Positions 32,823 through 40,281 of a stretch of 47,106 nt of DNA are shown here, one piece after another. Source of the DNA: Clostridia bacterium. Its GTDB lineage: Bacteria > Bacillota > Clostridia > Oscillospirales > Butyricicoccaceae. Below the pieces are notes generated by a model. The model was not told the DNA's origin. It saw only the letters and a program-made list of their open reading frames with translations, and searched no databases. The position numbers and the translations under genes are program-made. Where the stretch lies: the NCBI GenBank assembly GCA_017453985.1, contig JAFTDT010000003.1, positions 1-47,106 of the forward strand, written 5' to 3'. Every line of letters starts with the position of its first letter. Position 1 is the stretch's first letter.

Positions 32823-33863
32823 ATGGCGGCGGAGAAAAAGGGCGTGAACACGGCGTATAAAAAGCTGCTGGCGGATATTGCGGCAGGCACGCCGGAGCAT
32901 CTGTATGTATTTTACGGCGAGGAGAGTTATCTCAAGAGCCATTATCTGGGCAAGCTGCGCGAGCTGTGCGCGGGCGACTTTGCGGAGTTCAACTCCGCCG
33001 AGCTGGAGGGCGACAGACTGAGCGCGGAGGAATTCTTCGACGCGACAGACAGCCTGCCCTTCGGCAGCGAGCGCAAGATCGTCACCGTGCGCGATTTCAA
33101 GCTGATGCAGCCGCCGGCGGATTTCAAGGAGCGCCTGCCGGAGCTGTTTGCCGCCATGCCGGAATATCTCTGTCTGGTGTTCTGGTTCGACGCGCAGGAG
33201 TTCAAGCCGGATAAGAGACTCGCCATATACAAGGCGCTGGAAAAGCACGGTCAGCTTGTGGACTTCGAGCCGGCATCCGGAGCGGAGCTGACCTCGTGGC
33301 TGCGGCGCAGATTTAAGGCGGCGGGCAAGAGCATCGGCGCGGATGCGTGCGAATACATGATGTTCCTCTGCGGCGCCTCGATGACAAATCTGATAACAGA
33401 GGTGGAAAAGATCGCGGCGGGCACGCCGGGCGCAGAGGTGACGCGGCAGGATATAGACCGGCTGGGCAGCCGCGTGCTGGAGGCGGATATCTTTCAGCTA
33501 ACCGACCTGCTGGCGGAGAAAAAATACGGTCCCGCGCTGGTCAAGCTGCGCGAGCTTTTCGATATGCAGAACGCGCCGGCGGCGGTGCTGGGCGCGGTGG
33601 CGCGGCAGTATCAGCGGCTTTATGGGGCGCGGCTGGCGGCAGACGAGCGGAAGGGCGAGGCGTATGTGGCGGAGATGTTCGGCTTCCGCTCAAGCTATCC
33701 CGCGCGCAGGCTGGTCGCGGGCGCCTCGCGCATGAGCCTTGCGGCGCTGCGGCGGGCGCAGGAGCTGTGCATGGAAACAGACCTTGCAGTAAAGAGCAAT
33801 ATGCCGGACGCGGAGCGCGCGCTGGAGCTGCTGCTGCTCCGGCTGTCACAGGTGGGGAAATGA
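32823..33863 (+). CDS. holA: DNA polymerase III subunit delta
   Basis: HolA opens the sliding clamp as part of the clamp loader. 346 residues: YVFYGEESYLKSHYLGKLRE at the start (AAA+-like domain I without a working P-loop), LPFGSERKIVTV..F, the LTSWLRR.F segment, and in domain III ILEADIFQLTDLL-like VLEADIFQLTDLLAEK, with a late YPARR. The start is four bases after comEC. Its stop overlaps rnmV by four bases. Confidence 0.95.
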   Translation: MAAEKKGVNTAYKKLLADIAAGTPEHLYVFYGEESYLKSHYLGKLRELCAGDFAEFNSAELEGDRLSAEEFFDATDSLPFGSERKIVTVRDFKLMQPPADFKERLPELFAAMPEYLCLVFWFDAQEFKPDKRLAIYKALEKHGQLVDFEPASGAELTSWLRRRFKAAGKSIGADACEYMMFLCGASMTNLITEVEKIAAGTPGAEVTRQDIDRLGSRVLEADIFQLTDLLAEKKYGPALVKLRELFDMQNAPAAVLGAVARQYQRLYGARLAADERKGEAYVAEMFGFRSSYPARRLVAGASRMSLAALRRAQELCMETDLAVKSNMPDAERALELLLLRLSQVGK

Positions 33864-34456
33864 TAAGGATAGAGCCGGTGATAGTCACCGAGGGGCGCTA
33901 TGACAAAAACAAGCTGATGCAGATATTCGATACCGCCGTTATTGAGGTCGGCGGCTTCGGCATCTTCCGCGACAAGAAGCTGCTGGCGCTGCTGCGGCGG
34001 CTGGCGGAGACGCGCGGGCTGCTTGTGCTGACCGATCCGGACGGCGCGGGCTTCGTCATACGCAATCATATCAAGGGCGCGGTGACGCGCGGCAGAGTGT
34101 ACCACGCCTACGTGCCGGATATCTACGGCAAGGAGCGGCGCAAGAGCGCGCCATCGGCGGAGGGCAAGCTGGGCGTGGAGGGCTTGCCGGACGAGGTGCT
34201 GATAGAGGCGGTGCGGCGCAGCGGCGTGCCGATGGAGCAGACGGAGGCGCGCACGCGCGGGCACGTCACCAAGGCGCTGCTGTACGAGCTGGGCTTGTCC
34301 GGCGGCGCGGGCAGCCGCGAGCTGCGGCGCAGGCTCTGCCGCAGGCTGGCTCTGCCGGAGCGCCTCGGGACAAACGCTCTGCCAGACGTGCTGAGCGCGC
34401 TGCTCGCGCCGGAGGAGCTGCGCAAGCTGACGGAAAGCCTGCGGGATGAGCAATAA
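33860..34456 (+). CDS. rnmV: Ribonuclease M5
   Basis: RNase M5 matures 5S rRNA. From ATG 33860 (ATGA overlap with holA) it is 198 residues. The TOPRIM domain shows VTEGRYDKNKLMQIF with the catalytic glutamate, TDPDGAGF with the DxD metal site, and HAYVPD. The C-terminal helical domain contacts rRNA or L18. A longer open frame from 33347 is a shadow across holA. It is the last gene of the 14-kb plus-strand run. Confidence 0.95.
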   Translation: MIRIEPVIVTEGRYDKNKLMQIFDTAVIEVGGFGIFRDKKLLALLRRLAETRGLLVLTDPDGAGFVIRNHIKGAVTRGRVYHAYVPDIYGKERRKSAPSAEGKLGVEGLPDEVLIEAVRRSGVPMEQTEARTRGHVTKALLYELGLSGGAGSRELRRRLCRRLALPERLGTNALPDVLSALLAPEELRKLTESLRDEQ

Positions 34457-34458
34457 AA

Positions 34459-34493
34459 AACAGCGAGGGAGCAATAATAGCTCCCTCGCTGTT
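34459..34493. terminator. Strong bidirectional terminator ending the long plus-strand run
   Basis: A 14-bp perfect stem (AACAGCGAGGGAGC, 34459-34472, with 34480-34493) and a seven-base loop. The minus strand has TTTTTTATTG after the stem; the plus strand has GGGTTTGTTATTC. Confidence 0.88.
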
Positions 34494-34500
34494 GGGTTTG

Positions 34501-34707
34501 TTATTCTTTTTCTGCTGCATCGGGGGCGACGTCCGGCTTGGTTTCGACAGGTTCGTAATCAGCAAATCCAAAAAGCGAAACGAACAAGCCGACAAGCATA
34601 ATCCCGCCGCCGACAAGAAATATGGCGCTTACCATGCCGATATGCATTATGAATCCGCCGAAAACCACCAGCGTCAGCCCCAGCAGCATTTTTCGTATTG
34701 CTTTCAT
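34501..34707 (-). CDS. Small two-pass membrane protein
   Basis: 68 residues: basic start MKAIRKMLLG, two hydrophobic segments (about 7-30 and 33-50), and an acidic tail ending AAEKE. GGAGG lies nine bases before the ATG. It has no recognised family and is the last gene of an A+T-rich minus-strand cluster that starts at 36230. Confidence 0.65.
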   Translation of the reverse strand: MKAIRKMLLGLTLVVFGGFIMHIGMVSAIFLVGGGIMLVGLFVSLFGFADYEPVETKPDVAPDAAEKE

Positions 34708-34818
34708 TTTGTTAACGCCTCCGCATCATCTTTCGGCTCAGAAGCGATTGCCGCTTCCGAGCTGTTAAGCTTGTGATTATTTATGCCGTTAGAAATGACT
34801 ATCGAGAATGTGTTCTGC

Positions 34819-35337
34819 TCACCGGTCCCATTCCGTCTCGATGGGAGCGTAGTCGTCGCGCAGAATTATCTGCTCGGCGGGGTAGGGTATTTCTATATCC
34901 CACCTGCATATCTGCATGAACTCGGCTCTCATTTTTTCATTTTCAGGATAAACATAACATATGCGCTCGTGCGTGACGGAGCCCATGAATAGCTTTTTAC
35001 CGCTGAAAAAGCACAAATCCTCCGGCAACTCCCACTCGTTATCTGAGCGCATAAAAAGATTTTTGTATTTGGATGCCAAAATTTCTTTTGCTTCCGGACA
35101 TGCTTGGAAAAGCCGGATTTTATGAGAGTAAGGCTTGCGAATATAACGTCGGAACCAGTGGCGAGTTTCAAATTTGCTGAGCAAGAAGGGCTGAAGCTGT
35201 TCAAAAAGCAGCCTTTCACCGTGACTGAATCGGGGAGCCTCTGTTAAAGAAAACACGTCCGCATATCGGAAACATACCTCAAGCAGACGGGCATGCTCCA
35301 CGTGGCTTAAATTGTTCGATATAGAAAACATAGTCAT
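34819..35337 (-). CDS. Hypothetical protein, aromatic-rich
   Basis: 172 residues without signal peptide or membrane segments, rich in Phe, Tyr, Arg and Glu. The sequence (LLEVCFRYADVFSLTEAPRF, YVYPENEKMRAEFMQICRWD) gives no known motif. GGAGA lies eight bases before the ATG. A+T-richer than the core genome around it, suggesting acquired DNA. Function unknown. Confidence 0.6.
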   Translation of the reverse strand: MTMFSISNNLSHVEHARLLEVCFRYADVFSLTEAPRFSHGERLLFEQLQPFLLSKFETRHWFRRYIRKPYSHKIRLFQACPEAKEILASKYKNLFMRSDNEWELPEDLCFFSGKKLFMGSVTHERICYVYPENEKMRAEFMQICRWDIEIPYPAEQIILRDDYAPIETEWDR

Positions 35338-35425
35338 GTGCGATTTCTCCGCATTTTCTTAATTGCTTTCATGATAATATAACCTTACCGCAAGACTGCC
35401 TGAAAAACTTATATTGCCCAATCAA

Positions 35426-35529
35426 TCAACATAATTTTGACTGTGGTAAACGCACCTCATATGCCAAAGTGGGTATCGCCGTTATGAACATCGTGCACAT
35501 AGCTATAACCATACTTATTATTTTTTCAT
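35426..35529 (-). pseudogene. Signal-peptide gene remnant broken in an A-tract
   Basis: After AAGG and seven bases, ATG at 35529 is followed by AAAAAA and TAA TAA, so the frame stops at codon 4. With one extra A the frame reads MKKIISMVIAMCTMFITAIP then TLAYEV, a convincing signal peptide with a cleavage site, before a stop at 35426. It is best read as the decayed or slipped start of a secreted protein gene; the mature part is missing. Confidence 0.5.
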
Positions 35530-35550
35530 ATTCTAACCTTCTGAATATTT

Positions 35551-36063
35551 TTAAAATAGGCCTTCAAAAAAAGAACCTAAATCAGTAGAGACTATTCGGT
35601 ATTCTCCGGAAGCGTCTGCTTTGTCAAACTGATAGGCGAAATAATCCTCCGCAGGCAAGCTATATTGATATCCGAAGAAAACGAGTTTATCCCCGCAAAA
35701 CGCCATCTGTTTGTTTATGCGCTCATCAACATGTTTAAAATCAATCACATACCAAATATTAGACGGGAATGTAATGACGTCTGAATATATCTTTCGATAC
35801 TTCGAGGTTTCAAGCAGGTCATAAAATTGTGTAAGTTCTTCAGGCGTCAATTCGTGATTGTCCTTCTCATTTGTTGCTCCATTGCGTTCAACTGTTCTTG
35901 TAACTGTGACAGAAATAATGTCTTCAGACCGCATGTGTCCCATTAGGATATCCCCTCGAATGGGGCGATAGAGTAGATACACGGTTATTCCAATTATTAC
36001 TGTCAATGTGAGCAAAATGATACGCAATTTTCTTACACTTTCTTTTTTACTATACACTTTCAC
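35551..36063 (-). CDS. Membrane-anchored protein of unknown function
   Basis: 170 residues from GTG 36063. A basic N-terminus (KKESVRKLR) and one membrane segment (about 14-32) precede a probable extracellular domain of about 135 residues. That domain contains ELTPEELTQFYDLLETSKYRKIY and a C-terminal YRIVSTDLGSFFEGLF. The longest frame starts at ATG 36099, but GTG 36063 is preferred: GGAGGT lies ten bases upstream, and the preceding 56-codon gene ends in a GTGA overlap with this codon. No family recognised. Confidence 0.65.
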   Translation of the reverse strand: MKVYSKKESVRKLRIILLTLTVIIGITVYLLYRPIRGDILMGHMRSEDIISVTVTRTVERNGATNEKDNHELTPEELTQFYDLLETSKYRKIYSDVITFPSNIWYVIDFKHVDERINKQMAFCGDKLVFFGYQYSLPAEDYFAYQFDKADASGEYRIVSTDLGSFFEGLF

Positions 36064-36230
36064 CGCGGAAACCACCTCCGTTTTTGCATACTGTTGCACG
36101 CATCCCCTCGCTTTATATTATCATATCCGCCTTGCCCGAGTCGACCCGAACTGGCGGAGTTGATAAATTCCATCAGTGGTTTCGCATAATAGCCGCTGAG
36201 CATTGCTCCGCCTGAGCACTTTTGCATCAT
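36060..36230 (-). CDS. Small 56-residue protein, first gene of the accessory operon
   Basis: ATG 36230 follows AGAGG with five bases between. The frame runs 56 codons and stops at TGA 36060-36062, which overlaps the GTG start of the next gene (GTGA). The product begins MMQKCSGGAMLSGYYAKPLM and continues with a Ser/Gly-rich middle (NSASSGRLGQGGYDN). It ends in a basic RRWFPR tail with two cysteines in total (residues 5 and 45). There is no signal peptide. The clear ribosome-binding site and coupling support a real gene. I do not recognise it; a small regulatory or precursor peptide is possible. Confidence 0.6.
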   Translation of the reverse strand: MMQKCSGGAMLSGYYAKPLMEFINSASSGRLGQGGYDNIKRGDACNSMQKRRWFPR

Positions 36231-36256
36231 TAATACCTCTTTTTCCCCCCTTCCGG

Positions 36257-36419
36257 TTGTACTATATCACACTTTTGCGCAAACGAACATGCCGTAAGCG
36301 GAAAAATTTTAATATATTTTCTGATATATTCAGTGATTATTCTTGAACTTTTGGTTTTTGTCTTCTTTATTTTGTATTATATCACAGGTTTTTCAAGAAG
36401 ACCATGACGTAAACGGAAA
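36257..36419 (-). repeat. Tandem pair of 48-bp promoter-like direct repeats
   Basis: Copies at 36257-36304 and 36372-36419 align without gaps and are about three quarters identical. On the minus strand each has a conserved box TTTCCGYTTACGKCATG, about 20 variable bases, and an extended -10 (TGATATAGT in the proximal copy, TGATATAAT in the distal copy). The proximal copy ends about 27 bases before the Shine-Dalgarno/ATG of the 56-codon gene. They look like duplicated promoters with a shared activator-type site. Confidence 0.5.
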
Positions 36420-36669
36420 TTTATTTCGGAAGCTGCAATTAATATTTCTCGCGCTTTTTCAAAAGCACATAATTATATCTGTAAAAATGCAAAATTGAAA
36501 AAGATCTGTTTTGCGTATCTTTTGCGAGCCGTTATCGCCGATATACCCCACCAATAGATTTTTTTGCGCGTTAAACAAAAACGCGCTCTGATTATGTGCA
36601 AGATTGCCGGTGATGCTTTTTGCTGAGTGAGCGAGAAGCCGCAAGCTTAATAGAAAGCCGGAACTGCGA

Positions 36670-36698
36670 TTGACAAGCGGGGACGCGGGGGCTATAAT
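36670..36698 (+). promoter_or_regulatory. Perfect-consensus sigma-A promoter of metY-metA
   Basis: TTGACA (36670-36675), a 17-base spacer and TATAAT (36693-36698). Transcription would start near 36705, about 45 bases before the TTG start codon, leaving little room for a riboswitch. Confidence 0.88.
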
Positions 36699-36750
36699 GA
36701 ATAATAATTACATTCGGCGCTGCTCCCGCGGCGCAGAGGAGGCGTTTTTT

Positions 36751-38034
36751 TTGGAAAAGAAATACGATATCGAGACCTTATGCCTCAGGGCGGGATATTC
36801 GGCGAAAAACGGCGAACCGCGCCAGCTCCCGATAATCCAGAGCACAACCTTCAAATACGACACCAGCGAGGATATGGGCAAGCTCTTCGACCTTGAGGCG
36901 GAGGGATATTTTTACAGCCGTCTGCAAAATCCCACCTGCGACCACGCGGCGGCGAAGATAGCCGCGCTGGAGGGAGGCACGGCGGCGATGCTGACCTCAT
37001 CGGGGCAGGCGGCAAGCTTTTACAGCGTGTTCAATATCGCCTCCTGCGGCGACCATGTCATAGCGTCCAGCGCGATATACGGCGGCACCTACAACCTCTT
37101 TGCCGTGACGATGAAGCGCATGGGCATAGACTTCACCTTTGTCTCGCCGCACAGCACGGACGCGGAGCTGGACGCGGCTTTCCGCCCCAATACCAAGGCG
37201 GTTTTCGGCGAGACGATAGCAAATCCGGCGCTGACCGTGCTGGATATCGAGCGGTTTGCGGCGGCGGCGCACCGGCACGGCGTGCCGCTCATCGTGGACA
37301 ATACCTTTGCCACGCCGGTGCTGTGCCGTCCCTTTGAGCACGGCGCGGATATCGTGACGCATTCCACCACCAAGTATATGGACGGTCACGCCTCGGCGGT
37401 CGGCGGCTGCATCGTGGACAGCGGCAGGTTCGACTGGACGGCGCACGCGGACAAATATCCCGGACTGTGCAAGCCGGACGAGAGTTATCACGGCGTGACC
37501 TATACCGAACGCTTTGGGCTGGCGGGTGCGTACATAACCAAGGCGACGGCGCAGCTCATGCGCGATTTCGGCGCGGTGCAGTCGCCGCAGAACGCCTTTT
37601 TGCTCAATCTGGGGCTGGAGAGCCTGCATCTGCGCATGAAGCGCCATTGCGAGAGCGCGCAGCGCATCGCCGAGCATCTGCATGGTCACCCCGGCGTGGC
37701 GTGGGTCAAATACAGCGGGCTGCCGGAAGACGCGGATCACGCGCTGGCGCAGAAATATCTGCCGAACGGGCAGTGCGGAGTGATAAGCTTCGGCGTGCGC
37801 GGCGGCAGAGAGGCGGCGTCCGCCTTCATGCGGCGGCTGCGGCTGGTATCCATCGTGACGCACGTGGCGGACGCCATGACCTGCTGCCTCCACCCCGCAA
37901 GCTCCACGCACAGGCAGATGAACGAGGAGGAGCTGGCGGCGGCGGGCGTGCCCGCCGACCTGATAAGGCTTTCGGTGGGGCTGGAGAACGCGGACGACAT
38001 CATCGCAGACATCGATGGTGCGCTTGCCGGATAA
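36751..38034 (+). CDS. metY: O-acetylhomoserine sulfhydrylase (MetY)
   Basis: This PLP enzyme makes homocysteine from O-acetylhomoserine and sulfide. 427 residues from TTG 36751, eight bases after AGAGGAGG. Earlier in-frame codons overlap the promoter and cannot be used. Motifs are ETLCLRAGY, TTFKYDTSEDM, GYFYSRLQNPTCD, LTSSGQAA, VDNTFATPVLCRPFEHGADIVTHSTTKYMDGH with the PLP lysine, and the late VTHVADAMTCCLHPASSTHRQM. Gene length and the sulfhydrylase-type Asn-Pro-Thr phrase fit MetY rather than cystathionine enzymes. It is directly followed by metA. Confidence 0.95.
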   Translation: MEKKYDIETLCLRAGYSAKNGEPRQLPIIQSTTFKYDTSEDMGKLFDLEAEGYFYSRLQNPTCDHAAAKIAALEGGTAAMLTSSGQAASFYSVFNIASCGDHVIASSAIYGGTYNLFAVTMKRMGIDFTFVSPHSTDAELDAAFRPNTKAVFGETIANPALTVLDIERFAAAAHRHGVPLIVDNTFATPVLCRPFEHGADIVTHSTTKYMDGHASAVGGCIVDSGRFDWTAHADKYPGLCKPDESYHGVTYTERFGLAGAYITKATAQLMRDFGAVQSPQNAFLLNLGLESLHLRMKRHCESAQRIAEHLHGHPGVAWVKYSGLPEDADHALAQKYLPNGQCGVISFGVRGGREAASAFMRRLRLVSIVTHVADAMTCCLHPASSTHRQMNEEELAAAGVPADLIRLSVGLENADDIIADIDGALAG

Positions 38035-38049
38035 GGAGAGCGGAAAAAT

Positions 38050-38967
38050 ATGCCGATAAAGATACCGGACAAGCTTCCGGCGGCGAAAACGCTGCAGGAG
38101 GAGAATATATTCGTCATGACGCAGCAGCGGGCGCTGAGTCAGGATATTCGCCCGCTGCGCATCGCGCTGCTCAATCTCATGCCCACCAAGATAGAGACGG
38201 AGACGCAGCTTGCGCGGCTTTTGGGCAATACGCCGCTGCAGGTGGAGCTGGAGCTGATACAGACCGCCTCGCACAAGGCGAAAAACACCTCGCCGGAGCA
38301 TATGCTGACCTTTTACAAGACCTTTGACGACATACGGGACGAAAAATACGACGGCATGGTGATAACCGGCGCGCCAGTGGAGAATATGCCCTTTGAGCAG
38401 GTGGAATATTGGGACGAGCTGTGCGATATAATGGAGTGGAGCAAGACGCACGTCTTCAGCACCTTCCATATCTGCTGGGGCGCGCAGGCGGCGCTGTATT
38501 ACCATTTCGGGATACCGAAGTATCCGCTGGAAAAGAAGCTTTTCGGCGTATTTCCGCATACGGTGGAGCATGCCGGCTCAATTCTTTTCCGCGGGTTTGA
38601 CGAGGTGTTCATGGCGCCGCACTCGCGGCATACCGAGGTGCGGCGAGAGGACGTGGAGCGCTGCCCGGAGATAAAGATACTTGCCTCCTCGGAGGAGGCG
38701 GGCGTTTACGCCATGATGACAGGCAGGGGCAGGCAGATATTCATCACCGGACATTCCGAGTACGACGCGGACACGCTCGGCAGGGAATATCTGCGCGATA
38801 AGAACGCGGGGCTGCCGATAGAGCCGCCGCGCAACTATTTCCCCGACGGCGACGATACCAAGCCGCCGCGGGTGACATGGCGCTCGCACGCAAACCTGCT
38901 GTATATGAACTGGCTGAATTATTTCGTATATCAGATAACGCCGTATAACATAAGCGAGATAATGTGA
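38050..38967 (+). CDS. metA: Homoserine O-acetyltransferase (MetA family)
   Basis: Acylates homoserine in methionine synthesis. 305 residues with the catalytic Cys142 ([11 protein letters not shown]), His235 and Glu237 (TGHSEYD). Residue 111 is Glu ([10 protein letters not shown]). In characterised MetA enzymes Glu111 gives acetyl-CoA specificity, while Gly gives succinyl-CoA specificity. Acetylhomoserine is the substrate of the adjacent MetY, so the two genes form a complete acetyl-type route. It starts 15 bases after metY with AGGAGAG upstream. Confidence 0.96.
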   Translation: MPIKIPDKLPAAKTLQEENIFVMTQQRALSQDIRPLRIALLNLMPTKIETETQLARLLGNTPLQVELELIQTASHKAKNTSPEHMLTFYKTFDDIRDEKYDGMVITGAPVENMPFEQVEYWDELCDIMEWSKTHVFSTFHICWGAQAALYYHFGIPKYPLEKKLFGVFPHTVEHAGSILFRGFDEVFMAPHSRHTEVRREDVERCPEIKILASSEEAGVYAMMTGRGRQIFITGHSEYDADTLGREYLRDKNAGLPIEPPRNYFPDGDDTKPPRVTWRSHANLLYMNWLNYFVYQITPYNISEIM

Positions 38968-38970
38968 GAC

Positions 38971-38994
38971 AAGACCTCCGCGCGGAGGGTCTTT
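38971..38994 (+). terminator. Weak hairpin after metA
   Basis: AAGACCTCCGC / GCGGAGGGTCTTT with one bulged G, then only three T. It is just ahead of the next gene's Shine-Dalgarno, so it probably attenuates rather than stops transcription. Confidence 0.45.
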
Positions 38995-39007
38995 CAGGGA
39001 GATAAAA

Positions 39008-40225
39008 ATGGCTGTTGGAAAGCATCAGTATGTAAAACCTAATAAGGAACGGAAAAAAGCGAAAAAGCGGCGGCATGTATTCAGGAATTTGCTCCTCACG
39101 CTCATGCTGCTGGCGGGGCTGTACAGCATAGCCGTGTTTTCGGATATCCCCTTTGTGGCGCGGCTGAGGACGCTGTATATCGAGACTGCGATGGGGACCA
39201 TGACTCATCAGTGGCTGGCGACCTATTTTATCCCTAAGTCAGTCATCGACGAGGTGATGGAGCAGCGGTTTACCATAGAGCAGGAGCAGAACGAGCTGGA
39301 GAGCGGCGAATGGAGCGTAGAGCATCACACGGAGGATATCATCGAGACGTGGGACGAGCTGGAGGGGGAGTTTGACGATTTCTATCCCGACATAGACGCG
39401 GACACGCTGCGGGCGTATCTGCGCGAGCACGGCGACTGTCTGGACGCGGACGGCTATCTGGTGATAGACGAGGCGGACCCCGGCGACGGCGACACGGGCA
39501 TTCGCACGGTGCAGGGCGACCGCGTGCTGGCGCTGGACACGCGCAACGGCATCATCATCGCGCTGCTCAAGGACGGCGATTATGTGGCGCGGCTGGCGAT
39601 AATCAAGGACCCGACGCACGTCGGCATCGACCTCGCGCCGCAATACGGCAGCGTCGGCGCCGTGATACAGGACATCTGCGAGCATCACGGCGCGGTGCTG
39701 GGGACCAACGCCTCCGGCTTTTACGATCCGGAGGGGCACGGCAACGGCGCGGAGGCATACGGCTTTATGATCTCCGGCGGGAAAAAATACTGCGAAAGCG
39801 TCGGCAGCAATTATAAGATGGTGGGCTTCGATCATTCCGACAGGCTGCTGATCGGCAGATACAGCGATACCTCGGTGTTCCGCGACGCGGTGGAGTTCAA
39901 GCCGATACTGGTGCTGGACGGGGAGAAGAAGATCTCCGGCAGCGCCGGCTGGGGCATACAGCCGCGCACGGCGATAGGTCAGCGCAAAAACGGCGACGTG
40001 CTGCTGGTCGTTGCCGACGGGCGCGCGCCGGGCTATTCCATCGGCGCCAAGGTGGGCGAGCTGGCGGATATCATGCTGGAGTACGACGCATATCAGGCGA
40101 TAAATCTGGACGGAGGCTCGTCCAGCGTGATGTATTACAACGGCAGGGTGATATCCAAGCCCTCCGCCGGCGATAAGGTCAACGGTCGCCGCCTGCCCAA
40201 CGCATTCCTCGTCATGCCGCAGTAA
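39008..40225 (+). CDS. Phosphodiester glycosidase (NAGPA-domain) membrane-anchored protein
   Basis: 405 residues. A lysine-rich cytoplasmic tail and one membrane segment (about 28-48) precede an acidic linker and then the NAGPA domain (about 190-405). Its phrases are GTNASGFYDPEG, GFMISGGKKY, IGQRKNGDVLLVVADGR and AINLDGGSSSVMYYNG. Bacterial members act outside the cell on exopolysaccharide or phosphodiester-linked sugars; the metal and substrate are not certain. It lies 40 bases after metA but has no metabolic link to it. Confidence 0.9.
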   Translation: MAVGKHQYVKPNKERKKAKKRRHVFRNLLLTLMLLAGLYSIAVFSDIPFVARLRTLYIETAMGTMTHQWLATYFIPKSVIDEVMEQRFTIEQEQNELESGEWSVEHHTEDIIETWDELEGEFDDFYPDIDADTLRAYLREHGDCLDADGYLVIDEADPGDGDTGIRTVQGDRVLALDTRNGIIIALLKDGDYVARLAIIKDPTHVGIDLAPQYGSVGAVIQDICEHHGAVLGTNASGFYDPEGHGNGAEAYGFMISGGKKYCESVGSNYKMVGFDHSDRLLIGRYSDTSVFRDAVEFKPILVLDGEKKISGSAGWGIQPRTAIGQRKNGDVLLVVADGRAPGYSIGAKVGELADIMLEYDAYQAINLDGGSSSVMYYNGRVISKPSAGDKVNGRRLPNAFLVMPQ

Positions 40226-40237
40226 ATAAATATGCAG

Positions 40238-40264
40238 AAAAGCTCCCCATATGGGGAGCTTTTT
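40238..40264. terminator. Bidirectional palindromic terminator
   Basis: A 13-bp half-site palindrome (AAAAGCTCCCCAT, 40238-40250, with its complement 40251-40263), giving a long stem with T-tracts on both strands. It lies between the convergent glycosidase and LRR genes. Confidence 0.9.
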
Positions 40265-40281
40265 GATCGCGCAATGGTTTG

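Larger units (their letters stand above)
36231..36750. other. 520-base A+T-rich intergenic region
   Basis: It contains the repeat pair described above and, at its plus-strand end, the metY promoter. In 36459-36644 (minus) an open frame with phrases like NAQKNLLVGYIGDNGSQ could be a gene remnant, but it has only a TTG start and no Shine-Dalgarno. No RNA gene or S-box-type leader was recognised before metY. Confidence 0.45.

Noticed and set aside
33347-33859. Upstream extension of the RNase M5 frame
   Set aside because: It lies in another frame across holA; the family start MIRIEPVIVTEG is at 33860.
34708-34880. Open minus-strand stretch ending ...SEPKDDAEALTK with an ATGA overlap to the small membrane protein gene
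   Set aside because: It has no ATG, GTG or TTG start or ribosome-binding site and overlaps the end of the 34819 gene; the overlap with ATG may be chance.
36459-36644. 61-codon minus-strand frame before metY
   Set aside because: Only a TTG start, no Shine-Dalgarno, and the open frame continues through the metY promoter; possibly a gene remnant but not supported as a gene.
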